Shown: positions 45,124 through 56,640, counted from the first letter of the stretch. The stretch is 64,000 bases of DNA from Tetrapyrgos nigripes (GCA_013368315.1 JAACJM010000086.1:1-64000); one strand, 5' to 3'. Numbers and translations are program-made. The notes: generated by a model from the letters alone, not told the origin.

Positions 45124-46996
45124 ATGTCTCTCAAACTCTTCTCCCCAATCCCAATCCCAATCCCAGCCTTCTCTCCGTCTCTCATCATTACTCCTTCTCT
45201 TTCTCTTCAACAATCAGAGCGTATTATCGCCTATCTCCAAGCACAGCGTCCTGACGCATCCGAGCCCCAACCTCCCAGCGACCCCGCCGCCGTCCATGAT
45301 CATTCTACTGCCCTCGTTTTCCATGGGATCGACTTTGCTGGTGCTAATCTCGACGCTCCAGTGTCGGTACCAGCCAACGCTCCGACCCTGCCCTCGTCTT
45401 CGCCTACTTCTGGTTCTGCGGCTGGGACTGGGTTGGAATTGGCATTCACAGGGAATGCGGAATTCGATGATGATGACGACGAAGACTTCGTCAAGAAAGC
45501 CTGGAGCGTGGCGGGCAAGGGCAGCTTGAGTCTATCCAACACGTCCACATCGGGTCCCGGCCTAAGCCAGAGCAACAACTCGACGTCGTCTCTCACTTTC
45601 CACCTGGACACAAACATGCTGTCTCCCGAACAGTTGATAGACTATCATGCTATGCGCTTGGTAGAGGCAGAAGAGTATAAGGGTCAAGCGTTGGATCGGT
45701 TTTTTGTTGCAATCTCGGTTTGATGACAGCGTTGGTTCCTTGTCCATGTCCTTGCGTCTGGCTGTCGACACGGTCCAGCTTATGTCCTCGTCTTCGTCTT
45801 CAGCTTTAAACACACCTGGATACGTTGGCGAGATATTCTCTCCGAGACCTTCAAAGGCGCCCTCTCCCTCGTCTGTGAGTCCATTTGGACCTTACGGTTG
45901 GGAAGAATCCCAGGTCTTGATGATGGTCAAGGACATCGAGAACGAACGCCACATCCATGTAGTCGCAAAGTCGCAATCCGTCAGATTGGGCGAAGCAGAA
46001 GAAGCAGAAGCAGGCTCAGGCCCAGAGTACGATCGTGTCAGGACCAGTTTCGACAATAAATTTAACGAATTGGATGATTCCGACTCCAACTTCCGGATGG
46101 CCGGCTGGCTCCCCGCGATCACATCTACCTCTATGTCGGCATTCCCGACATTTTCAATGACGTCCTCATCCTCGTCCATATGCCCATTCACGTTGCCTGG
46201 GCTTCCAACACTTTCATCACCCTCATTCGACGTCTTCAATCAAAATCAGACTCAGGTTGAAACCGAGAACCGGATCCAAGCCCAGATCGATAGCTTCATC
46301 TCCTCATCTTCATTCTCCTTCCATATGGACGAGCGCATGTTGTCTCCGGGACAGCAACTGGAGTATAAACTTTGGCTTCTCGATGAGGCTGAACCTATAG
46401 ACCTGGGGCAGCTGTCCGCGTTTTGTTTAGAGTCAGAAGTTGAGAAGAACTCGCTTTCTTCAGGTTCAGAAGCTACTGTCCAGAGTGCATCCCCGTCCTC
46501 GTCCTCGCCCCCGCCTTTGTCTTCACCATGGCCGTGGGCCTTAGTCTCGGCCTCGGCCTCGGATGAGCAAGGTCACTCTTCGTCTTCACCTGAAGGCGAC
46601 AAGCTTCCACTTTCCCCCTTGTCGGCCTCTGGTTCAGATTCCGAACACTTGCTGGACGTCGTGGTGGCCCAGGAGAACAGTGGTGCTAACATTGCCTTCG
46701 GTTTCGGCATGATGAATCATGTCGTCTTGGAAGTGAAGGCCCTGGGTCAGGGTTTCGAGAGGATTAATGCAAACGAAAATGTGAACGATGGCGAGTACGA
46801 TGCAGAGGATGAAGGCGAAGGAACTTACGATTGGGTTGAAGAGGTCAACGACGATCAAGGATGGTATGGCCAACCTCAGCACCACGCTGAACTGTACGAC
46901 GCTCCTCTTTTGGGAAACCTATTTTCCGACGGTCATGATGCCCAAGGTGATCAGGGCCAGCAGATGGATCACTTCGCTATCAACGTGCGGTTCTAA
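45124..46996 (+). CDS. Ser/acidic-rich protein with an internal repeat (605 aa), unknown function
   Basis: Two exons, 45124-45674 and 45730-46996, join through a 55-bp GTATAA...GACAG intron and close in phase; without it the frame breaks at a T-run near 45700. The protein is low in hydrophobic segments and rich in Ser, Asp and Glu, probably disordered. An internal motif occurs twice: TFHLDTNMLSPEQLIDY (exon 1) and SFHMDERMLSPGQQLEY (exon 2), each followed by LxEAE. FHGIDF and DEDFVKKAW in exon 1 resemble FHGLDV and DEDWSDGIIGKAW in the protein at 53567-55189, suggesting distant paralogy. No known domain, signal peptide or membrane span. Confidence 0.7.
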
Positions 46997-47965
46997 TGTC
47001 CATCTGGTCAAGCCGCTGACCTATTTTGATCAGTGCAGCCAATTTGTCGGTACTCAGTATCGGTGCACATGTAGTTCATCCATGATCCTATTCCTCATTT
47101 GCGAGTTTCCATCAACTTTGCTCGTCCTCGGTTTTCGTCGTTGTGGGGTTCTGTCTCCGACTCTGCCCTTCTCGACGGCGTAGTCCTTACCGCGGCGTCA
47201 CATTCCACATAAGGCGGCCACAAGCTCAATCGATGCTAAAGCTCCCAGTCCCCGGGGTCCCGTTGACAATCCTCCGGTTCTCAAACATGATCATGGATCA
47301 TTTATCATTTGTCTGTTGATTAGACTGATCGCCTGTCCTGTGGGATAGATATGGCCGAGATGATCATCTCGTCATAGGAGCCAGCAGCTACAGCGGGGTG
47401 TCGGTCTTAGTCAGCGAGCCCCAGGTCGCGCAGTAGAAGGAGGGCAACTGCAATCTCTCATTCTTCTCGTGTTTTTCTTTTCTTCTTTTTCTCATCCTAT
47501 CTTTTTTTGGCCCAGGCTCACTCTTATTTGGACACATGTAAACTCCTTGATGTCGTGAAGTAGCACTAGTGGGTTTGGAATCTACTAGAGAAACATTATA
47601 TCTTCAATGCGCCGTCTTATACTTAGTGTTACCCATACTCTTGTATATACTTAGTTTGCTCGCTCTGAATTATAAACCAGTGCGCCTGTTCTTGTTCCAT
47701 AATGACCTGGCTAGAGCAAAGCTACCGTGACTCTGGACTCTGGACTCTGGAGCGCCTAAGTCGCGTCATTGAGTCACGAGTTAAAGGAACCCACGCCTCA
47801 GACGTGTTTGTTTCGCGTTTTCCTTTCTCCTCGCTTCACCGTCAACTGCAACACTACGTCGGTCTCTCTCCGCTCCGCGACTTACTCTCTTTCTCCACCT
47901 CTTGAAATTAAGACATTCTGTCCAAATCAAGGACCTCAGTCATCTCAGCTCGCGACGAAAATAAC
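46997..47965. other. Intergenic, 3' region of the Ser-rich gene
   Basis: Plus-strand frames such as 47702-47905 have no support. No repeats or RNA genes seen. Confidence 0.4.
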
Positions 47966-48228
47966 ATGAGCGACAACAGTAGCCTTGCTCCCCGTGTCAA
48001 TTCTGCTATTATGCCTAAATTTGTCGGACAACATGTGCGTCTGGTTGGGAAAATTATACAAGTACGTGTACTACCACTTTTATTGCGGTTATTTGGGCAA
48101 AAGCTGACCAGGGGTCTTGGGGTTGGTGTGGTCATAGAAAACAGACAATTCGGCAACGCTTCAGTGTAGCGATGGTGGAGGGGACGTGTCAATGCATTTC
48201 AGACAAGTTCAGAAAGGTGAACTCTCAC
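47966..48228 (+). pseudogene. RPA3-like (replication protein A 14-kDa subunit) fragment
   Basis: The first exon, MSDNSSLAPRVNSAIMPKFV, then GQHVRLVGKIIQ, matches the N-terminus of fungal replication factor A protein 3, the small OB-fold subunit of the single-strand-binding RPA trimer. After a GTACGT intron the expected OB-fold strand appears as QFGNASV and then, one frame over and after a TAG, SDGGGDVSMHFRQVQK, where relatives read a continuous VESSDGG-type turn. The rest of the family (about 60 residues) is not found downstream. This looks like a truncated, frameshifted copy; the functional gene is presumably elsewhere. Confidence 0.55.
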
Positions 48229-48687
48229 TTACAACCAGTCACCATAATGCAGACTACCGAACAAGTAAAGCATGTTATTCCAAGTTACAAGTAAAACACC
48301 AAGTAAAGAATCCATAGCAAAACAGAAAACCCATAAAAGCATAGCGTAAACTAACATAGTGTACCTACATACGTTGGTTAAAGATGATCATGAGAAGCCT
48401 AGAAATACCCAAAAAAAAAAACCTCCTCTGGAACGCCGCATCACGTTCTACACCTCGCTTATTCGGTCCTCCATCCATTCTTGTATGCCAATCTCATCAA
48501 CAACCCAGAACCACGAGCTTCGTCATCAGCTCTCTGAATCGCTTCAAAAGTAGCTCCTACTGAGGTGATAGCCTTCCAGTGACAAGGAGTGCATGAACAG
48601 TCGGGTGGGTGTGGGTATGAGGGCGGGTTAACATCATTGTCAACAGCGCTATTCGGGACTTTGAGGGCAAAAACAAAAAATCATCAA
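48229..48687. other. Intergenic stretch
   Basis: An A-rich run near 48410-48420 and no supported gene. It is the 3' flank of the minus-strand gene that follows. Confidence 0.4.
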
Positions 48688-50856
48688 TCAATCATCTGAA
48701 GAAAAGGAAAGAGCGGACAAACCTGCATAAGCATAGAAATCATTGCCCTGTTGTGGAATTTGGTTTTGTCCAGAACGTTCACCGCGGAAAGATGGTCTGC
48801 TTGGTCCACCAATGTCTTCGTTAGCCCGATGAGGATCCACAGAAAGGGTTGACGACTGAGTAGAGTCCGAGGTGGACGATTCCACAGTATTGGAACGACT
48901 TCTGTTCTGGGTTTCCTTCGTATCGTAGATGATAGAGGCAGATGGAAAAGCCAACGTCTCATGATCCGAAGGAGCCACAATCGGTATCGCCTTGTTATAC
49001 AGCTGTCGCGGTAAAGGCAAAGGTAAAGATACACAAAGACGAGACTGATCCTCGCGTTCCTCGTACGGAGCCCCTGGTTGGACATACCATCGACCATTGC
49101 TGCAATCTTTTGGGACTGGTTTGCCCTCCCTGAAAGCCTGCAACTTGGGTTGTATCATCACCCTCTGAAACGCTTCAAACTCTTGCGTTGCCCGACTGAG
49201 TTTTCGGCCATGGTGCTGGAACAGCGACGGGTCGATGGGTTCCGCATCAGCATCGGCATTGACGTTGTCGCCTTTCTGGGTAGAGCCAGAGCCTGAGGTT
49301 TGAGCAGTCGCAGTCTCGTCGGTATTAGACGCTTGGGTACAGTCAGGGAAGTTGCGTAGATAGCTAGCGGCTAACAAGTCTGGACTCGAGGCACCACCTT
49401 CAATCTCGTGCGATTCCGCACCCAAATGCTGGATTTCACCCAGCAGACCGTCGCCAGGCTGATGATGCTGATGCTGATCATTGTCAAGTGGGTACCGGTT
49501 TGATTCCGGATTTGGATCACGACGACTTCTGGACGCAGCCTCTTTCTGTTCTTGTGCCTGCTGGAGCTCCTGCAACTGAAGCCCCATGACGTCCGTGTTG
49601 TCTCGTGTCTCTGTACGAGGTGGTTCTGTCAGACCTTGCCTCGCACTCATCGCACTGACAGCAGCATCACCAATGACCTGATGAGCTGGACTAGCTGGAG
49701 GTTGCTCTTGACGAGGCACAGGCTGACTCGACTCGGACTGAGACTGAAGTACAACTTGCCATGGATTGCGATTCTCGACTCGGAAAAACGAGTTTCGATT
49801 TTGATTCCGATTTGACCACTTTGAGTTTGACTTTGGCTTTCGATGATTCTGGTTCTGGTTTTGGTTCTTGTTCTGCCAGGGTCGTTGTTGGGGTGGTGGG
49901 TGCCGTCCCCGTCCATGGCCCGAGTGCCCAATGTTCTGCTTCTGCCTCACAGTCTCGTCCCAAGATATACGTCTTCTGCCAGTGTCATCGTCATTTAGCC
50001 ATTGACTAAGGACTGGCCCGTTATAGCCAGTAAAACCCTCGTCCCACGTCATCCTCCTTTGGTCAGTCACCATTTGCCCTTGCCTAAGGTCCGAAGGGTG
50101 TTGGTAGTAGCCAGCGTTCGACTGTAGCTGTAGCTGCTGCGGCTGATAGAGTGGGGGAAAGGGTAGGATCGTCGATGCCTGACCAGTGAAATCGCTGTAT
50201 CGTCGAAGACCAAGACCAGGAGGCTGGGCCGGGAAAGGATAGAGGCCTGGTGGAATATCTGGAGCATGGGCACCGGCGTGAGGAACAGTAGGACTGGATT
50301 GAGCTGAAAGAGAAACGAATCCTGGCGGAACCTCTGGAGCACGGGCACGAGGGACAGTAGGACTGGGTTGAGTAGAAAAAGGATCGGAGAATATCGGTGG
50401 ATCCAAGCTGGTGTTCGGAAACCTGTAGCCTTCCTGGGGTCCAGTATTCTCGATCGGGAACATCCGACTCGTGGTATCAGGATTCGAAATGTGCGGGGCA
50501 GGAAGAGGAGGAGGGATGTTGTATGTATAAGGATGAGGCTGAGGAACGGCATGAAAGGCATACTGGTTGACAGCAGGTGCGACGCCACCAGGATGCTGGA
50601 AAGCAGCGTGTAATAGATGTGCAGGAGATAGCTGGTCAGGCTGACCACCTGGGACTGGAAGTTGACCTTGCCAGCCTTCGTGCGGGGCAAGAGGCACGCC
50701 ATGTCCAGACGAAGATGAGTACTGGTGGTTCTGGTTCATGGAGGATTCGGAGTGGCAAGCATACGCCTGTTGTGGAAAGGAAGATAGAGGATGAGGTTGA
50801 AATTGTGGCCCATTGTACGGGACAAAGGGGTCGCGTCTTGGTTGGTTGGGATACAT
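48688..50856 (-). CDS. Pro/Gln/Asn-rich disordered protein (722 aa), unknown function
   Basis: A single long frame starts MYPNQPRRDPFVPYNGPQ at 50856. It is Pro/Gln/His-rich in the first 270 residues, with an imperfect internal repeat (QPSPTVPRARAPEVPPGF and QSSPTVPHAGAHAPDIPPG). A second pair, RRMTWDEGFTG and RRISWDETVRQ, follows near residues 275-310. Next come an RG/HG-rich then N-Q-N-Q tract and a more ordered basic segment (LSRATQEFEAFQRVMIQPKL). Such composition suits an RNA-binding or condensate-forming protein, but there is no RRM, KH or zinc finger, so that is only a guess. A splice near 48722 could shorten the C-terminus. Confidence 0.7.
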   Translation of the reverse strand: MYPNQPRRDPFVPYNGPQFQPHPLSSFPQQAYACHSESSMNQNHQYSSSSGHGVPLAPHEGWQGQLPVPGGQPDQLSPAHLLHAAFQHPGGVAPAVNQYAFHAVPQPHPYTYNIPPPLPAPHISNPDTTSRMFPIENTGPQEGYRFPNTSLDPPIFSDPFSTQPSPTVPRARAPEVPPGFVSLSAQSSPTVPHAGAHAPDIPPGLYPFPAQPPGLGLRRYSDFTGQASTILPFPPLYQPQQLQLQSNAGYYQHPSDLRQGQMVTDQRRMTWDEGFTGYNGPVLSQWLNDDDTGRRRISWDETVRQKQNIGHSGHGRGRHPPPQQRPWQNKNQNQNQNHRKPKSNSKWSNRNQNRNSFFRVENRNPWQVVLQSQSESSQPVPRQEQPPASPAHQVIGDAAVSAMSARQGLTEPPRTETRDNTDVMGLQLQELQQAQEQKEAASRSRRDPNPESNRYPLDNDQHQHHQPGDGLLGEIQHLGAESHEIEGGASSPDLLAASYLRNFPDCTQASNTDETATAQTSGSGSTQKGDNVNADADAEPIDPSLFQHHGRKLSRATQEFEAFQRVMIQPKLQAFREGKPVPKDCSNGRWYVQPGAPYEEREDQSRLCVSLPLPLPRQLYNKAIPIVAPSDHETLAFPSASIIYDTKETQNRSRSNTVESSTSDSTQSSTLSVDPHRANEDIGGPSRPSFRGERSGQNQIPQQGNDFYAYAGLSALSFSSDD

Positions 50857-51675
50857 GGTAAGCTGTATAGGTAGCAGGAGTGGATCTAGAGATCAGAGTT
50901 GTCCTTTGCAAAGAATTTTGCGACACTCACCACGAAAGAGAGAGTTGAAAGTTTGTCAGAAAGATCAGGCGCCAACTCGCCACTCTTAAGACCCCCCTTA
51001 TACGCTTTCCGTGGCAAAAAAGACCAGCCATTTCAGGAGAACAACAGCGGCTCGCGTTTCGCAATGTTTGCCAAAGGGAATGCCAAGAATGGCAAATAAA
51101 CAGAGTATAAAACTCCGTTTTGCGTTATATATTCCCGAGGTGAGTACTCAACTGATCGACGTCCCAACGCAGGGACGTTCTCACTGAGGCCCGGAAAAAT
51201 TGTGCAGGTTTGCAATTGAGAAACAAAGGAACAAAAGGAATTTGGACCTTGGTGCAACCTTTTTCTTGCCTTTTTCAACCACAAACTCCATATGTCGCGA
51301 GACTCCCACCATCACACAACCCCAAAAATTCGAAGCTGTCATCAGATGTTACTGCATTCCAAATAAGCAGCGAAGGGAAGCAAGAATGGCCAGAATAGAC
51401 TTCCTGGATGTGACAGTGGAGGAACGAGAAGAAAGGTGACCACGTGCATTTCTGCCAAACTCTTAGGGCGACTCGGGCGCACATTGCAAGGCGAGCTCAG
51501 GCGACAACCTGGCGTCAGACGCGGTACAAATACATCCATTGTGATAGTGAGTAATAAGCTACAGTCTCTAATATCTGTCCAATTGGCCTCCTCATCGTCC
51601 ATCGAATGACGAAAATACGCCTTGCAGTCCCTTCAGCGCCCAGCAGCACCATTCCAAAAAACAGTGAAGCAGCCC
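50857..51675. other. Intergenic stretch between divergent or tandem genes
   Basis: Small frames on both strands without support. It should contain the promoter of the 48688-50856 gene. Confidence 0.4.
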
Positions 51676-52536
51676 TCAGTTTCCTAATCCAACTTCCTTT
51701 CTCAAACCTCTATGCCCCAACACCTTCATCAGCGAATGACCCAGCTTCTTCCTTATCATTGACCCCCTACGAGTCCTTGCCCTGCCTTTTTCATGATCAA
51801 GACGCGAGTTCAAATCCAACGAAATCGAAGGGACTGATGGGTTCCAGGATGCAGGACTCTTCACGCCTTCCCCAGCATTCTCCCTGCCTTCCACGTCTTC
51901 GACGAAAGAACCATTCTCCTCAGCTTGATGAAAGAATAAGGAAGACGAGCCCCTGATAGAAGGTATCGGTGGCGACATCAACAATGGACCATGATCGTAC
52001 CTTTCGTCTGAGTCGCTGCGACTGGTAGACGAGCTGGAGGAAATTGAAGAGCTATCGTCATCTTCGTCATCCTCATCATGCCCCTGGTGTTGATGATGGT
52101 GATGAACACGACGACGAAAAGCAAAGAAGGAGTCGGTACTGATGGCGTAGTCCTGGACTTCTTTGATGAGTGGGAAATTGGTGAAGCTGAAGTCGTGGCT
52201 GGGGTCATGAATATCAGATGTAGATACTTTGTCTGACGAAACATCCGACGATGAGCTATTTCGAGGAGGATATGATGAATGATATGGCTCAGAGTCAGTA
52301 TCGCTGACACTGGCACTGGTAGAAAACCACGACCGGTCGAACTGGGACTCGTCATAGTGATGGAATGAGGGTTTAGGTGATGGAGATCTCGAGTTCCTCA
52401 GTATATCTGTATCAGATGCCTTCTTCGTCTTCAGCTGTTTCCCAACACCGACACCAAGGCCAGAAAACTCTGACGTTGGCTTCCCAAACTCGGCGACCTC
52501 CAAAGTAACATCCGCACCAAAATCCGGCGTTCCCAT
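51676..52536 (-). CDS. Ser-rich protein with basic C-terminal tail (286 aa), paralog of 60705-61627
   Basis: Starts MGTPDFGADVTLEVAEFG and is Ser/Asp-rich with a His run (HHHHQHQ) and an acidic run (DEDDEDDD). The conserved blocks are PLIKEVQDYAISTDSFFAFR, GPLLMSPPIPSIRG, and a basic end GSMIRKKLGHSLMKVLG. Equivalent blocks in the same order occur in the gene at 60705-61627 (PLVQEVQTY, GPLLMTPLSSMPG, KKSMTKFGQSFMKAFE). Function unknown; the amphipathic basic tail might bind membranes or a partner. No signal peptide. Confidence 0.7.
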   Translation of the reverse strand: MGTPDFGADVTLEVAEFGKPTSEFSGLGVGVGKQLKTKKASDTDILRNSRSPSPKPSFHHYDESQFDRSWFSTSASVSDTDSEPYHSSYPPRNSSSSDVSSDKVSTSDIHDPSHDFSFTNFPLIKEVQDYAISTDSFFAFRRRVHHHHQHQGHDEDDEDDDSSSISSSSSTSRSDSDERYDHGPLLMSPPIPSIRGSSSLFFHQAEENGSFVEDVEGRENAGEGVKSPASWNPSVPSISLDLNSRLDHEKGRARTRRGSMIRKKLGHSLMKVLGHRGLRKEVGLGN

Positions 52537-53566
52537 GACCAGTTTGCGAGATCGTCACGTACGTATGTTGCGTCGTGCCGCCAAACGAAAAAGCCCCCAC
52601 TAGACGACTTGGTAATAGGATGGAGACCAAGTCGATATAAACAGAACAAGTATTAAAGATGGCAGGTAAGCAGAAGCGATGACCGGTAGTGGGCTTTTAT
52701 ATGGTTCTAAAACATTGCCTACTTTGGCTTGATCAGATGAATGGGCATACCGCGATTAGTATTGGTAAGACTGGCCGTTTAAGCTGTAACTGGAGCTTGA
52801 GAGCTATTTCTAGTCCGCGATGTCACATGCGTGGGGTACTGAACCGACTTTTCACAACAGAGTCCGACGAATACATCGGCCAGCTGGCAGTAGATGCACA
52901 AAGGAGGACAAGCTGAGGCTATGGTGAGGGCAGTTTCAGTTTTCGGAGAACGGCTGAGAAACCTAGACACCTCTATTACTGCGACCGAGAACAGCAGCCC
53001 AGTAGTGCCGCTAGTGTTGTAGACTAGAGGCAGCAAAGTTAGATCTTGATCATCGTCATGACGGTGGAGAGGATAAACGGCAATCAGGAAAAATCCGCGC
53101 GCAGCGGCGTAATTCACTCACTCACTCATCGGAGCCCTGTCAACCATACAACTTAATTATAAACTTTAAAAATACCACAGTGCGTAGCCCCAGTCCTACC
53201 TAAAGGTGTGCTTCAGACAAGCTTTGGAGAGTGCATTCAGAGGCAAGACAAACGTGTGTTTATTTTATATGCTACAGATTCAGAAGATAGGGCAGGTTTC
53301 TATATGTACAGGGGAATTGGGTTGGAATTGACCGTATCGGAAAGAATCAGAAATACGGAGAAAAGACGTCGTGCAGTACAGAAGAGATTAATGCAGGTAG
53401 CAGCAAAAGCCGTGAATAGTCTAATAATACAGAATGCAGTTTATCCAGCCGAAATGAGGAAAAGACGATTTAAATTGTAAAGAAGTAGGTTATCTTCTAA
53501 TCCATTGACCCACCAGTCCTTGGCTGCGAGTCTACCTTCCCATACATAAGTACCACCTCAAGCATG
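52537..53566. other. Intergenic stretch
   Basis: A 90-codon plus frame (53208-53480) is Lys/Arg-rich with no domain, and I do not call it. The promoter of the 51676-52536 gene lies at the left. Confidence 0.4.
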
Positions 53567-55189
53567 TTACTGATAATACCCATACCAATTCAGATTCGCG
53601 AAAGGATAAGGATACTGAGGGGAACCCACAACCCCTTTGCTCCAAGCAAGACCCATCAACGTTGCCCTTTCATCATCGACCTTTTCAATCTCTCGCCTGA
53701 GACTATCCATTCCATCGATTCCACCCGATCCACAAGCCGACATCCACAAAAGAGTCCAATGGCAATCCGAGCAGGAACACCCGTACAGTGTGGAAGATTT
53801 AGGGTTATGTGCGAAAGGGTTCCAAGCTGCGGTAGTAGAGGTAGTGGAAGCGGGAATATCGGCAGAAGTGGAAGTATCCGTCGTCGTCTTGTCGTCGTTC
53901 TTTCCCTTCTTCTCTGTGGAATCCTGGCTTTTGTCTTTCTTGCCAACGTTCTCATCCTCCTGAGTACTCGACGCCGAAGCTGAAGCCGACTGACAGCCAG
54001 CATAGACGCCAGGCCAGCCAACCGAAACCGAGGATGTAGATGTGGCACCAGGCCACACCGGGTCTTTGTACAAACTCTTGAACTGCACTCCAGATTTGTC
54101 GCCAACGTCAAGCCCATGAAACGCCCAAACAGGAACATCGACATCGGCTGCGGCTTTGGCTTTGGCTCGAGCGTCTTTGACATCGGTTGTGATGTTGCTT
54201 TCGCTTTCGCTGGGCTCAGACGAAGCGGAAGTGGAAGCGGTCGAAGACTGAAGGAAGATGGGGTTGAACGAAAATGTCGAAATCGGAGACGAAGGGGTCG
54301 AAGAAGATGAATTTGAAGATCTGTTCCAAGCCTTCCCAATAATCCCATCTGACCAGTCTTCGTCGTCTTCTTCCATATCAGCAGCTACAGCTCCAAGTAC
54401 ATCTGAGCTCGACACTTCTTCTCTTTCTAGACACTTCAAAGACTTCATGAGCTGCCCAAGACTCGAATCCGATCCGACGACACCGGTACCGGTGGTATGA
54501 GCAGCAGCCGGTCTTTCAGGAAGAACTCCAATAGTACCGAGTCTATAACCAAGTCTTCCTTCGGCACCAGTAGATGGACTGAACGGCGTGCCAGGAACAC
54601 TAAGACCCAATAAAGGCGAGCTAGGGCACGGAGTGGGCAGACTCGGAATCTGGGGACTGACAACAGGAGAGGCTTCAGGACTGGAAAACCACCTCGAAAC
54701 CAAAGTATCGCTCCCTGCATCATCAACATCGGTGACAAGGCCGGTATCCGAATCGTCGCCATCACCGCGAAACATCAAAGAACATCCATCCCAGTCACTA
54801 CTGGTAGGCGAGGAAGAGTAATCGTAGACGTCTGATATCAAGGATGGTGAAGTGGCACTGGATGTGTAAGGAAGAGCTCGCTGAAAGACGGGGTAATAGG
54901 CAGCTGAGATGGAATTGGTAGTCGTGTTCTTGAGTAACGCGTCGCGATAAGGAGTAGGAGAGGGGAGTGTGGTAGGAAAAGAAGAGGTAGAGGAACGGTC
55001 CGACGCGCTAGAAGCGCATTCAGGGCCCAATCTCCCATTCAGAGCATGATATTTCGCCCGAGTGATGTGGTCAAGGGTATTCTGCAGGCTGTAACGAGCC
55101 GTGGCTTCGGAGCGAGAGAGAGAGTTGTAGATGGAAGACGAATTATAGATGGTCTTGGAAGTCATAACATTGGCTGGAGAGGCAGTCAT
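53567..55189 (-). CDS. Ser/Thr-rich disordered protein (540 aa), unknown function
   Basis: A single frame starts MTASPANVMTSKTIYNSSSI at 55189 and ends NLNWYGYYQ. It is Ser/Thr/Pro-rich with an acidic patch EEDDEDWSDGIIGKAWN and VWAFHGLDVGD, which echo the 45124 protein. The last 90 residues are more ordered: WNPFAHNPKSSTLYGCSCSD, then CHWTLLWMSACGSGGID and RREIEKVDDERATLMGLAW, with four cysteines that could bind metal. A shorter downstream start is possible. No known family recognised. Confidence 0.7.
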   Translation of the reverse strand: MTASPANVMTSKTIYNSSSIYNSLSRSEATARYSLQNTLDHITRAKYHALNGRLGPECASSASDRSSTSSFPTTLPSPTPYRDALLKNTTTNSISAAYYPVFQRALPYTSSATSPSLISDVYDYSSSPTSSDWDGCSLMFRGDGDDSDTGLVTDVDDAGSDTLVSRWFSSPEASPVVSPQIPSLPTPCPSSPLLGLSVPGTPFSPSTGAEGRLGYRLGTIGVLPERPAAAHTTGTGVVGSDSSLGQLMKSLKCLEREEVSSSDVLGAVAADMEEDDEDWSDGIIGKAWNRSSNSSSSTPSSPISTFSFNPIFLQSSTASTSASSEPSESESNITTDVKDARAKAKAAADVDVPVWAFHGLDVGDKSGVQFKSLYKDPVWPGATSTSSVSVGWPGVYAGCQSASASASSTQEDENVGKKDKSQDSTEKKGKNDDKTTTDTSTSADIPASTTSTTAAWNPFAHNPKSSTLYGCSCSDCHWTLLWMSACGSGGIDGMDSLRREIEKVDDERATLMGLAWSKGVVGSPQYPYPFANLNWYGYYQ

Positions 55190-55966
55190 TATGTAGATAT
55201 GAGGCGTTGGAGCAGGATCTGTAGTAGATGAAGCCTAAGAAGGTCAACTGCGAGCTCGAGAAGAATTAAAGACTACTGACCGTGAAACGGCAAACTTAAA
55301 GAGAAGAAAAGTCTTCAGAGATCAAGTAGGTCGTAGTTTGGGGCAATCTAGGTGCTGCTAGACAATGTAGCACGACAGAACTGAGAGGCTAGTTAGGAAT
55401 GGGCTTTGAGAAGGCGCCTTCGAGTAGGTTAGGAGCAGTGGAAGTGGAGGCAAGAAACGGGGTTCTTGGGATCCATGGCTATCGAGTACGTCCCTTTATA
55501 CATAGAGTCGTGAAAGGGAAGTGCAATGCCACTGATCAATGCGTTGAGACAAAGGAGTGACGGTCCAAACGTCAGTTGACGCCTGAACCAAACACGCGCC
55601 GGTTCTCTTTGTCAAAGCGTAACTTCAGTAAGCGAGGCCTCGAGGATTACTCCAGCTATCAGAGCAAAACTGCACTAAGTACATAAAGACATTACAACAG
55701 TCACATATAAGTATTACGGCCAAAGCAAACTATGGTAGCGAAACAGTTAGACGCTCAAACCACGGAAACCTGGAAGTATGTCTGTTTTCTTTTCTTTCTT
55801 TCCCGTTTTCAAATTCGAGGAGAAATTGTTGTCAACATGCATTTATAACCATCGTCTTCGTTGGGGACACGCGACCCATTAGTAGGAGCACCCGTTATGT
55901 GCTGCGAACGCAGATGAGGGACTCGTCAGTTACAGACAACCCTCGATAGGATAGATAGCACGAAAA
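55190..55966. other. Intergenic stretch
   Basis: No gene, tRNA or repeat that I can support. It should hold the promoter of the 53567-55189 gene at its left side. Confidence 0.4.
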
Positions 55967-55971
55967 CTAAC

Positions 55972-56640
55972 TCACCAAGGCGGGTACCGGTACATACACA
56001 ACAGAAACAGAAACAGGACCGGAACTATCCTCGCTAACAGTACCTCCGTTCCCCTCATCACCACCTCGTCCGCTTTCGCTACTCTTGAGCATAACACTGA
56101 CAGTAGGCAAAGCAGACAAATCATACCACTCGCTTCTCCGATCGTGCTCAAGATTGGTCGCCAGCTGGGTCGAGATGAAGGAAATTCCGGAGAATTTTTC
56201 TTCAAGTTTGTGCGGGAGTGCAAGCTGTAGTTTGAAGGCAAAATGGAAGGATGGATGGAAATGAGAGAGACAGAGTATCTCGATAAGCGAGCTGGATGAG
56301 AAAGCGTCAGGAGAGATGTTTTCTGTTTTCTTACACAGAGAGATCGTTGAGAATGTACGCTGATGTGATGGTGCAAGTGTTACTAAAGGACTCACTTTGC
56401 GCAAGCGTCGAGTTCTACGTCAGTTCACTATACGCAGAAAGAAGAGCACTCAGTATACCCTTCCTAACGACTAGCCAAGACAAACGCTCACCAAACTTGA
56501 ATAATCCAGTCCGACTTGTACAAAAACTGCAAAACAGCCAACCAGTTAGTCAACACTTCTCTGAAAACGTTACGACTTCACAAACAAAGAGGCGAAACAA
56601 AACTCACTCGTAAGAACCAAAATAGCCAACGCAGTAGTAA
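55972..56640 (-). CDS. Multi-exon hypothetical protein, ends uncertain
   Basis: A coherent chain of short exons reads FVQVGLDYSSL (about 56530-56500), STLAQ (about 56415), then a long exon from about 56320: NISPDAFSSSSLIEILCLSH, KLEEKFSGISFISTQLATNL, SEWYDLSALPTVSVMLKSSE and an acidic/Gly tail to 55972. Introns are GTGAGT-type. Upstream near 56630 a hydrophobic stretch (ALFTTALAILVLT) could be a signal anchor, but I cannot find its ATG. Family not recognised. Confidence 0.45.

Noticed and set aside
45690..45730. Frameshift at a T-run in the Ser-rich gene
   Set aside because: A 55-bp GTATAA...GACAG intron restores the frame and closes the phase, so no frameshift is needed.
53208..53480. 90-codon Lys/Arg-rich plus-strand frame
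   Set aside because: Lies in the intergenic 3' region, with no domain or promoter support.
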